Source: Amycolatopsis decaplanina DSM 44594
GTDB lineage: Bacteria; Actinomycetota; Actinomycetes; Mycobacteriales; Pseudonocardiaceae
Length of the DNA: 64,000 bases
Assembly: GCF_000342005.1 (NCBI RefSeq)
Contig: NZ_AOHO01000055.1
Span: forward strand, 179,329 to 243,328
Direction: 5' to 3'
The notes under the pieces were generated by a model. The model saw only the letters and a list, made by a program, of their open reading frames with translations, was not told the origin of the DNA and searched no databases. This document shows, one piece after another, positions 34,815 to 42,675 of this stretch. The translations under genes were made by a program, and so were the position numbers. Position 1 is the stretch's first letter. Every line of letters starts with the position of its first letter.

Positions 34815-35768
34815 CTACCTCCCCATCGCGGCCATGGGAGCGGCCGTCGCGCCCAGGAGTTCGTCGACGATGTCGGCGGTCCGCCGCTGGTTGAGTTCCG
34901 CGTCCGGGGTCAGCACGAGCCGGTGGTCGAGCACCGGATGCGCGACGTCCTTGACGTCGTCCGGGGTGACGAAGTCGCGGCCGAAGGTGGCGGCGAGCCC
35001 CTGTGCCGCCCGGATCAGCGCGATGCTTCCGCGCGGGCTCGCGCCGTAGCGGACGTCCGGATGCGCCCGGCTCGCCGCGGCCAGCCGGACCGCGTAGTTG
35101 ACGATCTCCGGTGCCAGATGGGACTTCCGGACCTCGTCGATGACCGACTGGACGTCGGCGATGCTCAGCACCGGCTTCAGTTCGTCCGGCGTCACCCCGG
35201 CGCAGTCCCCCATCACCACGCGCATCTCGGATTCCAGATCCGGGTAGCCGACCGAAATACGCATGAGGAAGCGGTCCAGCTGCGCCTCGGGCAGCCGGTA
35301 GGTGCCCTCCAGTTCGATCGGGTTCTGCGTGGCCACCACGAGGAACGGCCTCGGCACCGCCTGGCCGACCGAATCGACGGTGACCCGGCGTTCGGCCATC
35401 ACCTCCAGCAGCGCGGCCTGTGTCTTCGGCGTACCCCGGTTGATCTCGTCCGCCAGCACCACGTTGGCGAAGATCCCGCCGGGGTGGAACTGGAAGCGTT
35501 CGGCGTTCTGGTGGTAGACCATCACGCCGGTGATGTCGCCGGGGAGCAGGTCGGGGGTGAACTGGATCCGGCTCCACCGGCCGCCGATGCTGGCGGCGAC
35601 GCAGCGCGCGATCGTCGTCTTCCCGACGCCGGGCACGTCCTCCATCAGCAGATGCCCTTCGGCGAACAGCGCCGCCACGGTGAGCCGGACGACCTCCGGT
35701 TTGCCGCGCACCACCGATTGCACGTTCTCGGCGATCTGCTCGTAGGCGACCCTGGGTGTGAGCGTCAC
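34815..35768 (-). CDS. MoxR-type AAA+ ATPase
   Basis: 317 residues from GTG 35768, overlapping the FN3-gene stop by 4 nt. Walker A MEDVPGVGKTT near residue 45, Walker B VVLADEINR near 110, sensor 1 ATQNPIE and the arginine-rich C-terminal lid are all present. MoxR ATPases act as chaperones or activators for vWA/DUF58 partners, here encoded immediately downstream. Confidence 0.94.
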   Translation of the reverse strand: MTLTPRVAYEQIAENVQSVVRGKPEVVRLTVAALFAEGHLLMEDVPGVGKTTIARCVAASIGGRWSRIQFTPDLLPGDITGVMVYHQNAERFQFHPGGIFANVVLADEINRGTPKTQAALLEVMAERRVTVDSVGQAVPRPFLVVATQNPIELEGTYRLPEAQLDRFLMRISVGYPDLESEMRVVMGDCAGVTPDELKPVLSIADVQSVIDEVRKSHLAPEIVNYAVRLAAASRAHPDVRYGASPRGSIALIRAAQGLAATFGRDFVTPDDVKDVAHPVLDHRLVLTPDAELNQRRTADIVDELLGATAAPMAAMGR

Positions 35769-37909
35769 AGAAGTTCCTTTTCCTTTCGCCGGCGCAGGCC
35801 CACCAGCGCCATCGGGCCGAGCCAGATCAGCGAGCCACCGGGAATGCCGCTGCGCATGCTGGGCGAACCGGTCCAGCTGTCCGAACCGGTGCCGCCGGAC
35901 GTCTTGATGGTGGCGGTCACCGTGACAGCGCCGATGTAGCCCACGTTGTTGATGGGCAGGCTGGTGGCACCGGAGCAGGCCTTCGAGGCCGAGACGGCGT
36001 CGCCGTACTTCGCCTGACAGGTCGCGGACGCGCCCTTGCCGTTGGCTGTGACGTCGACGATCAGGCCGGTCCCCACCCGGACACCGGTGATGGTGATGGT
36101 CGGCGGATCCGACGGCGCCGGCACGGTGACCTTCCGGCTTCCGGTGGCCCCGGTGAGCGTGGATCCCGAACCGAACTTCGTGACCGCGCGGACGGTGACG
36201 GTCGCGGTGCCGGTGACCCCGGTGAATTCCGCGGACGAGGCCGAAACCGTGCGCTGGCCCTTGCCCGTCACGCTCACCAGGTAGTGCACCAGCGTGCCGC
36301 CGCGGAGGTCGGGCTGGGTCCAGCTCACCGACACCTTCCCGGCCGCGGTGGCGTTCGCGGTGACGACCGGCGCCCCGGCGGGCCGGTTCGCGGGTCCCGG
36401 GATGACCGCCTTGGCGCCGGCGCCCGCCCCGATGCCCGCCGAGTTCTCCGCGGCCACGGTGATCACATACGGGGTTCCGTTGGTCAGCCCGGAAATCGTG
36501 GTCCCTCGTGACGATCCGCCGACCCGGGTGGAACCGCCGGTCCAGGTCACCCGATAGGCGGTGATCCGCGCGCCGTTGTCCGCGGCGGGGCTCCACGAGA
36601 CCTTGATCGAGCCGTCCCCGGACGTCGCGCTCACCTTCCGTGGCGCGCCGGGCGGAGTCGCCTTCGCCACCGGCGGAGGCGCCTGCTGGGTGTTCGGAGG
36701 CGCTTGCTGTCGCTGGTCCTGCTGCCGCGGCGGAGGCTGGTCACCGGACGGTTCCGGGTCGGCCGACGGCGCGCCCGCCGTCTGGCTGCTGGCCGCCTTG
36801 TCGACGTCGACGTCCACCACCGTGCCGTCATCGCCGTTGACCACCAGCACGTGCGAACCGTCGGAACTGTCGACGTAGATCCGGTTGTCCTCGCCCTTGG
36901 CCAGCCTCGGCGGTGTTCCCTGACCCGGCACCTTCGCGGTGGACTTCAGCTTGCCGTCGGCGTCGTAGGTCAGCACCTCACCGCGGGTTTCGTCGATCAT
37001 GGCGACGACGTTCGACGAGGAGAGCGGGCCGTTGAACCGGCTGCCCTTGGCCAGCTCGACCGAAATCGGCTTCGCGGAGGGGTGGTCCTGGTCGAGGCCG
37101 CTGATGTCGATGAGGTGGAGCTGGTTGCGCTCCGGATCGGCGATGGCCAGCCGGCCACCGACGGCGCTGTTCGCGACCTGTGCCGACGGCGAGAGCTTGA
37201 TACCGAGCGGAAGGGCTTCGCCGAGCCCGTCCGGGCCGACCCGGTGGAGACTGTCACCGGTGGTGTCGAGCACGACCGGTGAGTCTCCGACCAGCGTGAG
37301 CCCGCCGCCGTGCCCGGGCGGGAGCTGCGCGGGGCAGGTCATGACGGCGGCGCCCTTGGGCAGCTCGCAGATCGAGCCGCTGTCGGCGCGGTGCGCCCAC
37401 ACCGTTCCGTCGGTCGTCGCGACCGGCCTGGACAGTGGCCCCCCTGCGGGCACCGTCGCGGCCGGGTCCCCGAGACGCACGATCTGACCGGCGTTGCGGT
37501 AGACCAGGTACGGACCGCCCGCGATCTCCATCACGAACGGCGTTTCCGGCGCGGGGGGCGGCGTGGACTCCTCCACGCTCAGCGTCGCCTTGTCGAACTC
37601 CGTGATGCGGTTCCGCTCGACCACGTAACCGGAACCGTCCCCCTGCGCGACCTGGCTGCCGTTCGCACCGGGCACGTCCGCGCGCGCGTCGACGCGATTC
37701 GTCGAGCCATCGACGTGAAACGCGGACTGGGCGGCGTCGTTGTAGACCCAGTGGCCGACCTGGACGAACTCCAGCCGTTCCGGGGTCGCCGCCTGTCCGG
37801 TCACGGCAAGGCCGACCAGCGCCAGGCAGCCCGCGACCATTAGCGCCACGGCCATTCTCGTCCTGGCCGCCACGCTGAACCGCTTCGTGCCCCGCTCATC
37901 GGTGTTCAC
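35765..37909 (-). CDS. Extracytoplasmic beta-propeller-like protein with fibronectin type III domains
   Basis: 714 residues. An N-terminal TM/signal anchor (~18-40) is followed by a ~330-residue beta-rich region with repeated strand motifs (GDSPVVLDTTGDSLHRVGPDG, EDNRIYVDSSDGSHVLVVNGDDG), probably a propeller. A Pro/Gln linker (~375-415) leads to two FN3 domains (PGAPRKVSATSGDGSIKVSW..., then PAGAPVVTANATAAGKVSVSW) and a further beta domain with two cysteines. It ends in a short hydrophobic stretch and RRRKEKE; no LPXTG is seen. It is the first gene of the FN3-moxR-DUF58-transglutaminase operon. Function unknown; likely surface-exposed. The EccE-side intergenic region carries two copies of the response-regulator motif. 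Confidence 0.88.
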   Translation of the reverse strand: MNTDERGTKRFSVAARTRMAVALMVAGCLALVGLAVTGQAATPERLEFVQVGHWVYNDAAQSAFHVDGSTNRVDARADVPGANGSQVAQGDGSGYVVERNRITEFDKATLSVEESTPPPAPETPFVMEIAGGPYLVYRNAGQIVRLGDPAATVPAGGPLSRPVATTDGTVWAHRADSGSICELPKGAAVMTCPAQLPPGHGGGLTLVGDSPVVLDTTGDSLHRVGPDGLGEALPLGIKLSPSAQVANSAVGGRLAIADPERNQLHLIDISGLDQDHPSAKPISVELAKGSRFNGPLSSSNVVAMIDETRGEVLTYDADGKLKSTAKVPGQGTPPRLAKGEDNRIYVDSSDGSHVLVVNGDDGTVVDVDVDKAASSQTAGAPSADPEPSGDQPPPRQQDQRQQAPPNTQQAPPPVAKATPPGAPRKVSATSGDGSIKVSWSPAADNGARITAYRVTWTGGSTRVGGSSRGTTISGLTNGTPYVITVAAENSAGIGAGAGAKAVIPGPANRPAGAPVVTANATAAGKVSVSWTQPDLRGGTLVHYLVSVTGKGQRTVSASSAEFTGVTGTATVTVRAVTKFGSGSTLTGATGSRKVTVPAPSDPPTITITGVRVGTGLIVDVTANGKGASATCQAKYGDAVSASKACSGATSLPINNVGYIGAVTVTATIKTSGGTGSDSWTGSPSMRSGIPGGSLIWLGPMALVGLRRRKEKELL

Positions 37910-37926
37910 GCGATCAAGTTAGAGAG

Positions 37927-37998
37927 CGACCATGAAATTTCGATGAAACAGCCTGTCGGAGGGCCCGCGGACGCCGTGTCATCGAAACCTCATGTTCG
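37927..37998. promoter_or_regulatory. Two candidate response-regulator sites between the FN3 operon and eccE
   Basis: The minus-strand copy at 37974-37998 contains CATGAGGTTTCGATGACAC and matches the site at 7751-7775 at 24/25 positions. The plus-strand copy at 37927-37951 contains CATGAAATTTCGATGAAAC and matches at 20/25. Both have ATGA units 11 bp apart. They lie in the 129-bp divergent gap. Confidence 0.6.
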
Positions 37999-38038
37999 CC
38001 GGGCAGGCTCGGGCGGACACGGTTGAGGAGGCAGGACG

Positions 38039-39355
38039 ATGACCGATCTCGGCGCGGCCAGGACGGGCGGGCGGTACCAAGCGCCGTCCCCACCGCTTCC
38101 CCAAGTCGCACCGGCCCTACCGCGGGCCGAGGCCATGCCCGATCCGCTCGCCTACGCCGCGCCCGCCGCGCGGGCCGCCGCACGCGAGGCCGCACTGGCC
38201 GCGCTCACCGCCGCTCGCCAGGCGGAGCAGCGACCGCGATGGTCCGCGGCGGTGCCCGTCACCGCCCCGGCGCCCGGTTCGCCACGGCCGAATCCGCCGA
38301 CGCCCGTTCGAGGACGGCGGCCCGGCCGTTTCGGCGGGATCGGGGTACCGCAGATCGTCTGCTGGCAACTCGTCCTCGTCGCGCTCGTCCTGGTGGCGGA
38401 GCGACCCTGGCCGCTGGTGGCCACGGTCGTCACCGCCGCCGTGGTGGTCCTCGCGCTGACCGCGGTGCGGATCCGCGGGCGCTGGCTCTACGCTTGGCTC
38501 GGCTCGGCATCCGGCTACCTGACGCGCGACCGCGACCGGGATCTCCGGAACGCGGGTGAGGCGGGCCGGGCGCTGTTGCGCCTGCTGTCGCCGGAAGCGA
38601 CGGGGATCACCGGCGAGATCGGCGGCGAGACGGTGTTCATGGTCAGCCGCGCCGACGGGATCACCGCTGTGCTGCAACCGAAATCCGCCGCACGCGCGCA
38701 GCCGATGCCGTCGCCGCTGACGTTGCTGCCGCCGTCGCGGGAGCAGAACCTGGACGTCGCCGCGCAGGTCATCCACCACATCGGCGCGGACCGCTCGCGG
38801 CCACCGCGGGGCTGGGTCGCGCTGCAGGCGCTGCGCACCGTCGACGTCCACCGCGACGCCGACGTGCGACAGGCGCTCGGGAACACGGTCCGGCGCGTGC
38901 GGCGACAGCTTCGCCGCGGCGGCCTGCCCGTGCGGGCGCTCGCCGAAAACGAGATACTCGGCGCGCTCGCGTCGCTGGCGCACGTCACCGCCGGCCGGGC
39001 ACGCATCCGCGAGGACTGGCGGTTCTGGCACAGCGGCCCGATTTGCCAGGTGACCTTCCGCCTCGACGGCTGGGGCTCGCTTTCCCCGGCGCACGCGGCG
39101 GATCTGTCGCGCCGTCTGCTCGCCGCCGCTCCCGGCTCCGCGGTGACCCTCGCCGTGACCGCGCGCCGGAGCGCCGCCGAGACCGGACCCCGCGTCAGTG
39201 CCGCGATCCGGATCGCCGCCGCCGGGGCTCAAGTGGTGGAACACGCGGCACGGGACCTGGAACTCACCGCCCGCCGGGGCGGGATCACGCTGGACCGTCT
39301 CGACGGCAGGCACGCCAAAGGAGTGGCCGCCACCCTGCCGATCGGGGTCAGTTGA
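38039..39355 (+). CDS. eccE: EccE, type VII secretion membrane complex component
   Basis: 438 residues. A long Ala/Pro-rich N-terminal region (~95 residues) precedes two TM segments (~103-120 and ~123-142) ending in the EccE-typical VRIRGRWLYAW. The C-terminal domain (~165-438) has the EccE pattern (NLDVAAQVIHHIG, NEILGALASLAHV...EDWRFWHSGPICQVTFRL). With eccB, eccC, eccD and mycP this completes an ESX core. It overlaps tspO tail-to-tail by 8 bp. Confidence 0.9.
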   Translation: MTDLGAARTGGRYQAPSPPLPQVAPALPRAEAMPDPLAYAAPAARAAAREAALAALTAARQAEQRPRWSAAVPVTAPAPGSPRPNPPTPVRGRRPGRFGGIGVPQIVCWQLVLVALVLVAERPWPLVATVVTAAVVVLALTAVRIRGRWLYAWLGSASGYLTRDRDRDLRNAGEAGRALLRLLSPEATGITGEIGGETVFMVSRADGITAVLQPKSAARAQPMPSPLTLLPPSREQNLDVAAQVIHHIGADRSRPPRGWVALQALRTVDVHRDADVRQALGNTVRRVRRQLRRGGLPVRALAENEILGALASLAHVTAGRARIREDWRFWHSGPICQVTFRLDGWGSLSPAHAADLSRRLLAAAPGSAVTLAVTARRSAAETGPRVSAAIRIAAAGAQVVEHAARDLELTARRGGITLDRLDGRHAKGVAATLPIGVS

Positions 39356-39824
39356 GCGCGACTATCGCGGCGGTGAGCGCGGTCGCGTACAGCGTCCAGG
39401 CGAGGTACGGCAGCAGCAACACGGCCGAAAGCCGGGAAGACCGGCGGAAGTACAGCGCGGTGACGACGATCGCGATGTCGAGCAGGACGATGTCGACCAG
39501 GGCCAGGACGTACGCGCCGGCCGCGAAGAACAGCGGCGTCCAAGCGGCGTTCAGGACCAGTTGTACCGCGTACCAGGTCAGCGCCCGGCGTTCGCCGCCG
39601 GACTTCCAGTACAGCCAGCCCGACACCGCGATCCCGAGGTACAGGACCGTCCACACCGGACCGAACAGCCAGGCGGGCGGCGCGAACGACGGCCGATCGA
39701 GTCCACTGTAGACGGACCGGGCGTCGGCCGCGGCGAGTCCGCCGACGAGCGCGACCACCGCGACCGCGGCCAGGAACGGGAGGAACGCCAGCGGCGTGCG
39801 GAGTCGTCCTGGGATAGTGGTCAT
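39348..39824 (-). CDS. tspO: TspO/MBR-family membrane protein
   Basis: 158 residues with five predicted TM helices. Family signatures PSFAPPAWLFGPVWTVLYLGIAVSGW and LNAAWTPLFFAAGAYVLALVDI are clear. TspO proteins bind tetrapyrroles and are linked to stress and porphyrin handling; the physiological ligand here cannot be told. Confidence 0.93.
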   Translation of the reverse strand: MTTIPGRLRTPLAFLPFLAAVAVVALVGGLAAADARSVYSGLDRPSFAPPAWLFGPVWTVLYLGIAVSGWLYWKSGGERRALTWYAVQLVLNAAWTPLFFAAGAYVLALVDIVLLDIAIVVTALYFRRSSRLSAVLLLPYLAWTLYATALTAAIVALN

Positions 39825-39910
39825 CTTTCGAGCCTAAGGCCGCGGACACGCACTCGCGCGCTCAAAACCCGTCGCGTCCGTGCGGGAACGGCCTTGGGAT
39901 CGTTCTCGCG

Positions 39911-40540
39911 ATGAACGACGAGACTTTTCTCGACCAGGTGGCCGGCAGACTGGCATTTCGCCGTCTACTACCGCGGCGGCTTCGATCCGGCGGACCTGCG
40001 CGCCGCCGGCTGGGACGGTGAGGTCTCCGAACTCGGCGTCTGGGGCGGTGGCGTGTTCAACGGCGGCGCCTGGCTCACGATCGACGGCAGGCAGGTCGAC
40101 GTCCACTACCGCTGGAGCCGTTGATGTTCCACCTCGCGGGCGTCCCGAGTTACCTCCCCGTCGCCGAACTCGCCGTGAACCGCGTGCTGCGCGGTGACCT
40201 GCCTCGGCCGGACTACCCGGAAGCGTTGCGGGGAACGGCTCCGGTGATGTGGCGGGGCCGTGCGGAACTGACCCTGCGCTACACCCGCGGCGCCTTCGTC
40301 CCGCGCGGGCAGGCAACGGCGGTCGCGGGCGCGCTGGCCACCGCCGCCATGGAGACGGCGCACGCGGTCCTCGCGGCCCGCGGCGAGTGGGTCACCAACG
40401 AGAAACGGCTGCTGCCGCGCGCGGGATTGCGCGAAATGGACGCGATCGTCGCGGAATCGCGCTCGGATCCCGGTGTCCTCGCGAAGGCGGTGGACGACGC
40501 GGAGACGCTGTTCCGGACGGCGGATTTCGCCACTAAGTAG
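39911..40540 (+). pseudogene. Decayed nucleotidyltransferase-superfamily gene with two deletions
   Basis: Three fragments in three frames read as one protein. 39911 onward gives MNDETFLDQVAGRLA. From 39957 (+1 frame) FAVYYRGGFDPADLRAAGWDGEVSELGVW... runs to WSR and a stop at 40122-40124. From 40124 MFHLAGVPSYLPVAELAVNRVL... runs to a stop at 40538-40540. In intact relatives a GGSRAxG...SDxDF nucleotidyltransferase active site lies between the first two fragments and a ~20-residue segment between the last two; both are missing. The last fragment alone could encode ~138 residues, but it lacks the catalytic half. Confidence 0.75.
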
Positions 40541-40604
40541 CCGGAATCGCCCGATAGGATTGTCGGACTTGGCCGGCCGGGGCCACCGGGTTCTAGTTGT
40601 CGCC

Positions 40605-41036
40605 ATGTCCACGACCGATGTCACCGCCCTCGCGCGGACCACGCTGACGGCACACCAGTCGCTGTACCTCGCCACCTCCGGTGAGTCCGGCCCTTGGGTG
40701 AACGGGGTGTTCTTCGCCGAGTCCGACCTGTTCACCCTCGTCCTCGTGCTGGAGCGACGGGGCCGCACACTGGCCGCACTCCGGCACAACCCGGTGGCCT
40801 CGGTCATCGTCTCCACCGGCTCTCCCGCCGACCCGTTCCTCCAGGCGATGGTCCGCGCCGAGATCCTCGGCGGAGAACGGGCCCAGGCCGCTCGCGACCA
40901 GCTCGTGGCGAAGGTGCCGTACGTCGCGCCGTTCCTGGACACGCCCATCGAGACCGTCCAGCTGGCTGTGGACTCCTGGCGGGTCACCGACATCCCCAAC
41001 GGGCTGCTGCCGGGCAAGGAACTCGCGGCGGTCTGA
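40605..41036 (+). CDS. Pyridoxamine 5'-phosphate oxidase-like (FMN-binding split-barrel) protein
   Basis: 143 residues from ATG 40605. The sequence YLATSGESGPWVNGVFFAESDLFTLVLVLERRGRTLAALRHNPVASVIV fits the flavin-binding split barrel of PPOX-type proteins. The C-terminus (LAVDSWRVTDIPNGL) also fits. Substrate and cofactor (FMN or F420) are not determinable from sequence alone. No Shine-Dalgarno is evident. Confidence 0.82.
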   Translation: MSTTDVTALARTTLTAHQSLYLATSGESGPWVNGVFFAESDLFTLVLVLERRGRTLAALRHNPVASVIVSTGSPADPFLQAMVRAEILGGERAQAARDQLVAKVPYVAPFLDTPIETVQLAVDSWRVTDIPNGLLPGKELAAV

Positions 41037-41118
41037 GTCCCTGTGGCGCGCGTCACGGAATGACCGGCGGTCTTCAGCGCTACAGAGAGGTAAGACCGTT
41101 CCGTACCAAGGGAGTGAC

Positions 41119-41244
41119 ATGTCCGCCACCGCCACGCCGGAAGAAACCGCTCTGGCCGTCCCCGCCCTCGACGACTTCGACTTCCCGCTCACCGACGGTG
41201 CCGCCTGCCGCATCGACGACCCGGACTGCGAAGCCTGCCAGTAG
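41119..41244 (+). CDS. 41-residue peptide with a three-Cys C-terminus, possible RiPP precursor
   Basis: ATG 41119 is preceded by GGGAG at 6 nt spacing. The product begins MSATATPEETALAVPAL, continues DDFDFPLTDGAACRIDDP and ends DCEACQ. A leader-like acidic N-terminal part and a short Cys-bearing end (C30, C37, C40) resemble ribosomally made peptide precursors or a small metal-binding peptide. No modifying enzyme is adjacent in the window. The ribosome site and GC-codon pattern support translation; the function is open. Confidence 0.6.
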   Translation: MSATATPEETALAVPALDDFDFPLTDGAACRIDDPDCEACQ

Positions 41245-41418
41245 GCCTGCGGCCGGCTTACAGGGGCGTCGTGAGTGGTAGTGGCGTTCTTGAGGGTTAG
41301 GCAATCGTGGCGTGTCCTGATGGCGGGGCCGATGTCTCACGTGCCCCGCTGGTCACCCTGGTCATAGAAGCAGCGCTGCCGCGGTGTGTCGGCCGCCGGG
41401 TTTGAGTGGCACAGCCTT

Positions 41419-41467
41419 GATCAACGAAGGATTCGGGACGTTGAGCGTCCCGGATCTTCCGTTGATC
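41419..41467. repeat. Imperfect palindrome with GGGACGTTGAGCGTCC core
   Basis: Arms at 41419-41440 and 41446-41467, beginning GATCAACG and ending CGTTGATC, pair imperfectly around TTGAG. The core AAGGATTCGGGACG-TTGAG-CGTCC closely resembles the neighbouring element at 41498. Confidence 0.65.
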
Positions 41468-41497
41468 ATGGTCCGGGACCGGGATCACCTCGCGTTC

Positions 41498-41536
41498 ATG
41501 AAGGAATCGGGACGCTGAGTGTCCTAATTCCTTCAT
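41498..41536. repeat. Palindrome with GGGACGCTGAGTGTCC core
   Basis: ATGAAGGAATCGGGAC (41498-41513) pairs with GTCCTAATTCCTTCAT (41521-41536) with two mismatches; sister of the element at 41419. Confidence 0.65.
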
Positions 41537-41567
41537 CGACGATCCCGCTACCCGCTGGGATCGTCGA
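41536..41567. repeat. Short perfect palindrome
   Basis: TCGACGATCCC (41536-41546) pairs with GGGATCGTCGA (41557-41567). Confidence 0.55.
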
Positions 41568-41617
41568 CCACTCACGACCACCAGCCCCAGCCCCTGCGCT
41601 CACCTGACGTGAAGTCC

Positions 41618-41664
41618 GTGAAGGTCTCCTTGCCTACCCTGAAGGTAGGGAAGGAGACCTTCAC
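41618..41664. repeat. Terminator-like palindrome, GTGAAGG family, copy 3
   Basis: GTGAAGGTCTCCTTGCCTACC (41618-41638) pairs with 41644-41664 with one mismatch. It shares the GTGAAGG(C/T)(C/T)(C)CCTT core with 3880, 31448 and 49816. Confidence 0.75.
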
Positions 41665-41700
41665 TACGTGACACCAGCGGCCGGGCCATGTTGTTCGAGG

Positions 41701-41759
41701 CGTGTCGCGAAAGCCACTTTCGCGACGTCTGATGTCCCGAAAGTGGCTTTCGCGACACG
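41701..41759. repeat. Dispersed inverted repeat, GTCGCGAAAG family, copy 2
   Basis: Perfect 22-bp arms at 41701-41722 and 41738-41759 with core GTCGCGAAAGCCACTTTCG, the same as the element at 3791-3843. Confidence 0.85.
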
Positions 41760-41794
41760 GTCACCGGAGGGTCGTGAGTGACGACCAGGCGCCG

Positions 41795-41983
41795 TCAGTT
41801 CACTCGTCCGTCGACGGCCGCCACGATGAGCGCCGCGCACCGCTTGACCGGCACGCCCCGTTCCCGTGCCATCGCGTCGAGGGCGGCACGTGCGGCCTGC
41901 CCGCGCAGTCCTTGGGCGCCAAGCACTTTCAATGCCAGGCCGACGACGTCGGCGGCAGGTGCGGGATCGGGTCGGACCAGCAT
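41795..41983 (-). CDS. Standalone ANTAR-like protein
   Basis: 62 residues from ATG 41983, with GGAGG 7 nt upstream. The segment DVVGLALKVLGAQGLRGQAARAALDAMARERGVPVKRCAALIV lines up position by position with the ANTAR domain of the protein at 49032 (DVIGQAKGILMQRRGLTADEAFDLLRRTS...). ANTAR domains bind RNA and antiterminate; here there is no sensor domain. It is downstream of the regulator at 42052 on the same strand. It could also be a remnant of a larger GAF-ANTAR gene. Confidence 0.6.
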   Translation of the reverse strand: MLVRPDPAPAADVVGLALKVLGAQGLRGQAARAALDAMARERGVPVKRCAALIVAAVDGRVN

Positions 41984-42051
41984 CGGAGGACCTCCGGCTC
42001 ACTCGGCGGACGGCTCCGCATACCCGTTCCGCACCGTGTTCACACCCTGCT

Positions 42052-42675
42052 TCACCGTGAAGATTGGCGATCCCGCCGGTCGTCGACGGCGTCCCGCCGG
42101 ACCTGCTCGGTGTGCATGCCGATCTCCCCGAGCCGTTCGGCGAATCCGGTGTGCTCGCGGGGCAGGTGGGCGCGCAGGTCGGCCAGCGGGGCCAGGAGTC
42201 CGGTGACGTCGTCCTCGCCGAGTACCGCGCTCAGCCGGTCGGCGCTTTCCCTGGCCCTGGCGCTCAACCCGTCCAGCGCGCCGGCCTGACCGGCCAGCTG
42301 CCGCAGGATCGCCGAGTTGCGCCGCGCCCACTCGGCCACCGCGCGATCACCCGCCCGCCGATCGCGTTCCGCGTCGACCCGCGCCTCCCCCGTGCTCTCA
42401 CCGCTGACGGACGGCCGCAGCCGCAAGAACCGCCGCTCCGCCGCCTGACGGCTCGCGACCCCCAGTGCCGGGGCGAGCGCCGTCCAGCTGGTCCCGCCCG
42501 CACGAGCGGCCGCGATCAGCTCCGGCTCCCACGCGGCCAGTTGTTCGCGGACCTCCTTCAACGCGACCAAAGCCGTCAGAAGCCGCTCCGGTTCCGAAAC
42601 GCCGGAGCGGGCCTCGACCACGACGTCGTGCACGGTGCGCACGGTCCGGGCGGGATCTTCGTCCATCATTGTCAT
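42052..42675 (-). CDS. DNA-binding regulator divergent from hsp20
   Basis: About 207 residues from ATG 42675. The middle contains an HTH-like stretch (SWTALAPALGVASRQAAERRFLRL) followed by a charged helical region (RVDAERDRRAGDRAVAEWARRNSAILRQLAGQ). Helical flanks suggest a dimeric repressor. It faces hsp20 with two TGTCATCG-type palindromes between them, as expected for a heat-shock repressor. The family was not matched with confidence. Confidence 0.75.
   Translation of the reverse strand: MTMMDEDPARTVRTVHDVVVEARSGVSEPERLLTALVALKEVREQLAAWEPELIAAARAGGTSWTALAPALGVASRQAAERRFLRLRPSVSGESTGEARVDAERDRRAGDRAVAEWARRNSAILRQLAGQAGALDGLSARARESADRLSAVLGEDDVTGLLAPLADLRAHLPREHTGFAERLGEIGMHTEQVRRDAVDDRRDRQSSR

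Larger units (their letters stand above)
41245..41794. other. 550-bp gene-free stretch filled with palindromes
   Basis: No credible ORF is seen. It contains five separate inverted repeats (41419-41467, 41498-41536, 41536-41567, 41618-41664, 41701-41759) plus an outer pair GTCGTGAGTGG (around 41269) / CCACTCACGAC (around 41568). At least two belong to families found elsewhere in the window. Confidence 0.8.

Noticed and set aside
36000..37909. LPXTG sorting signal on the FN3 protein
   Set aside because: The C-terminus has a hydrophobic stretch and basic tail, but no LPXTG-like motif precedes it.
41245..41794. CRISPR array
   Set aside because: The palindromes differ in sequence and spacing; there are no regular direct repeats with unique spacers and no cas genes.
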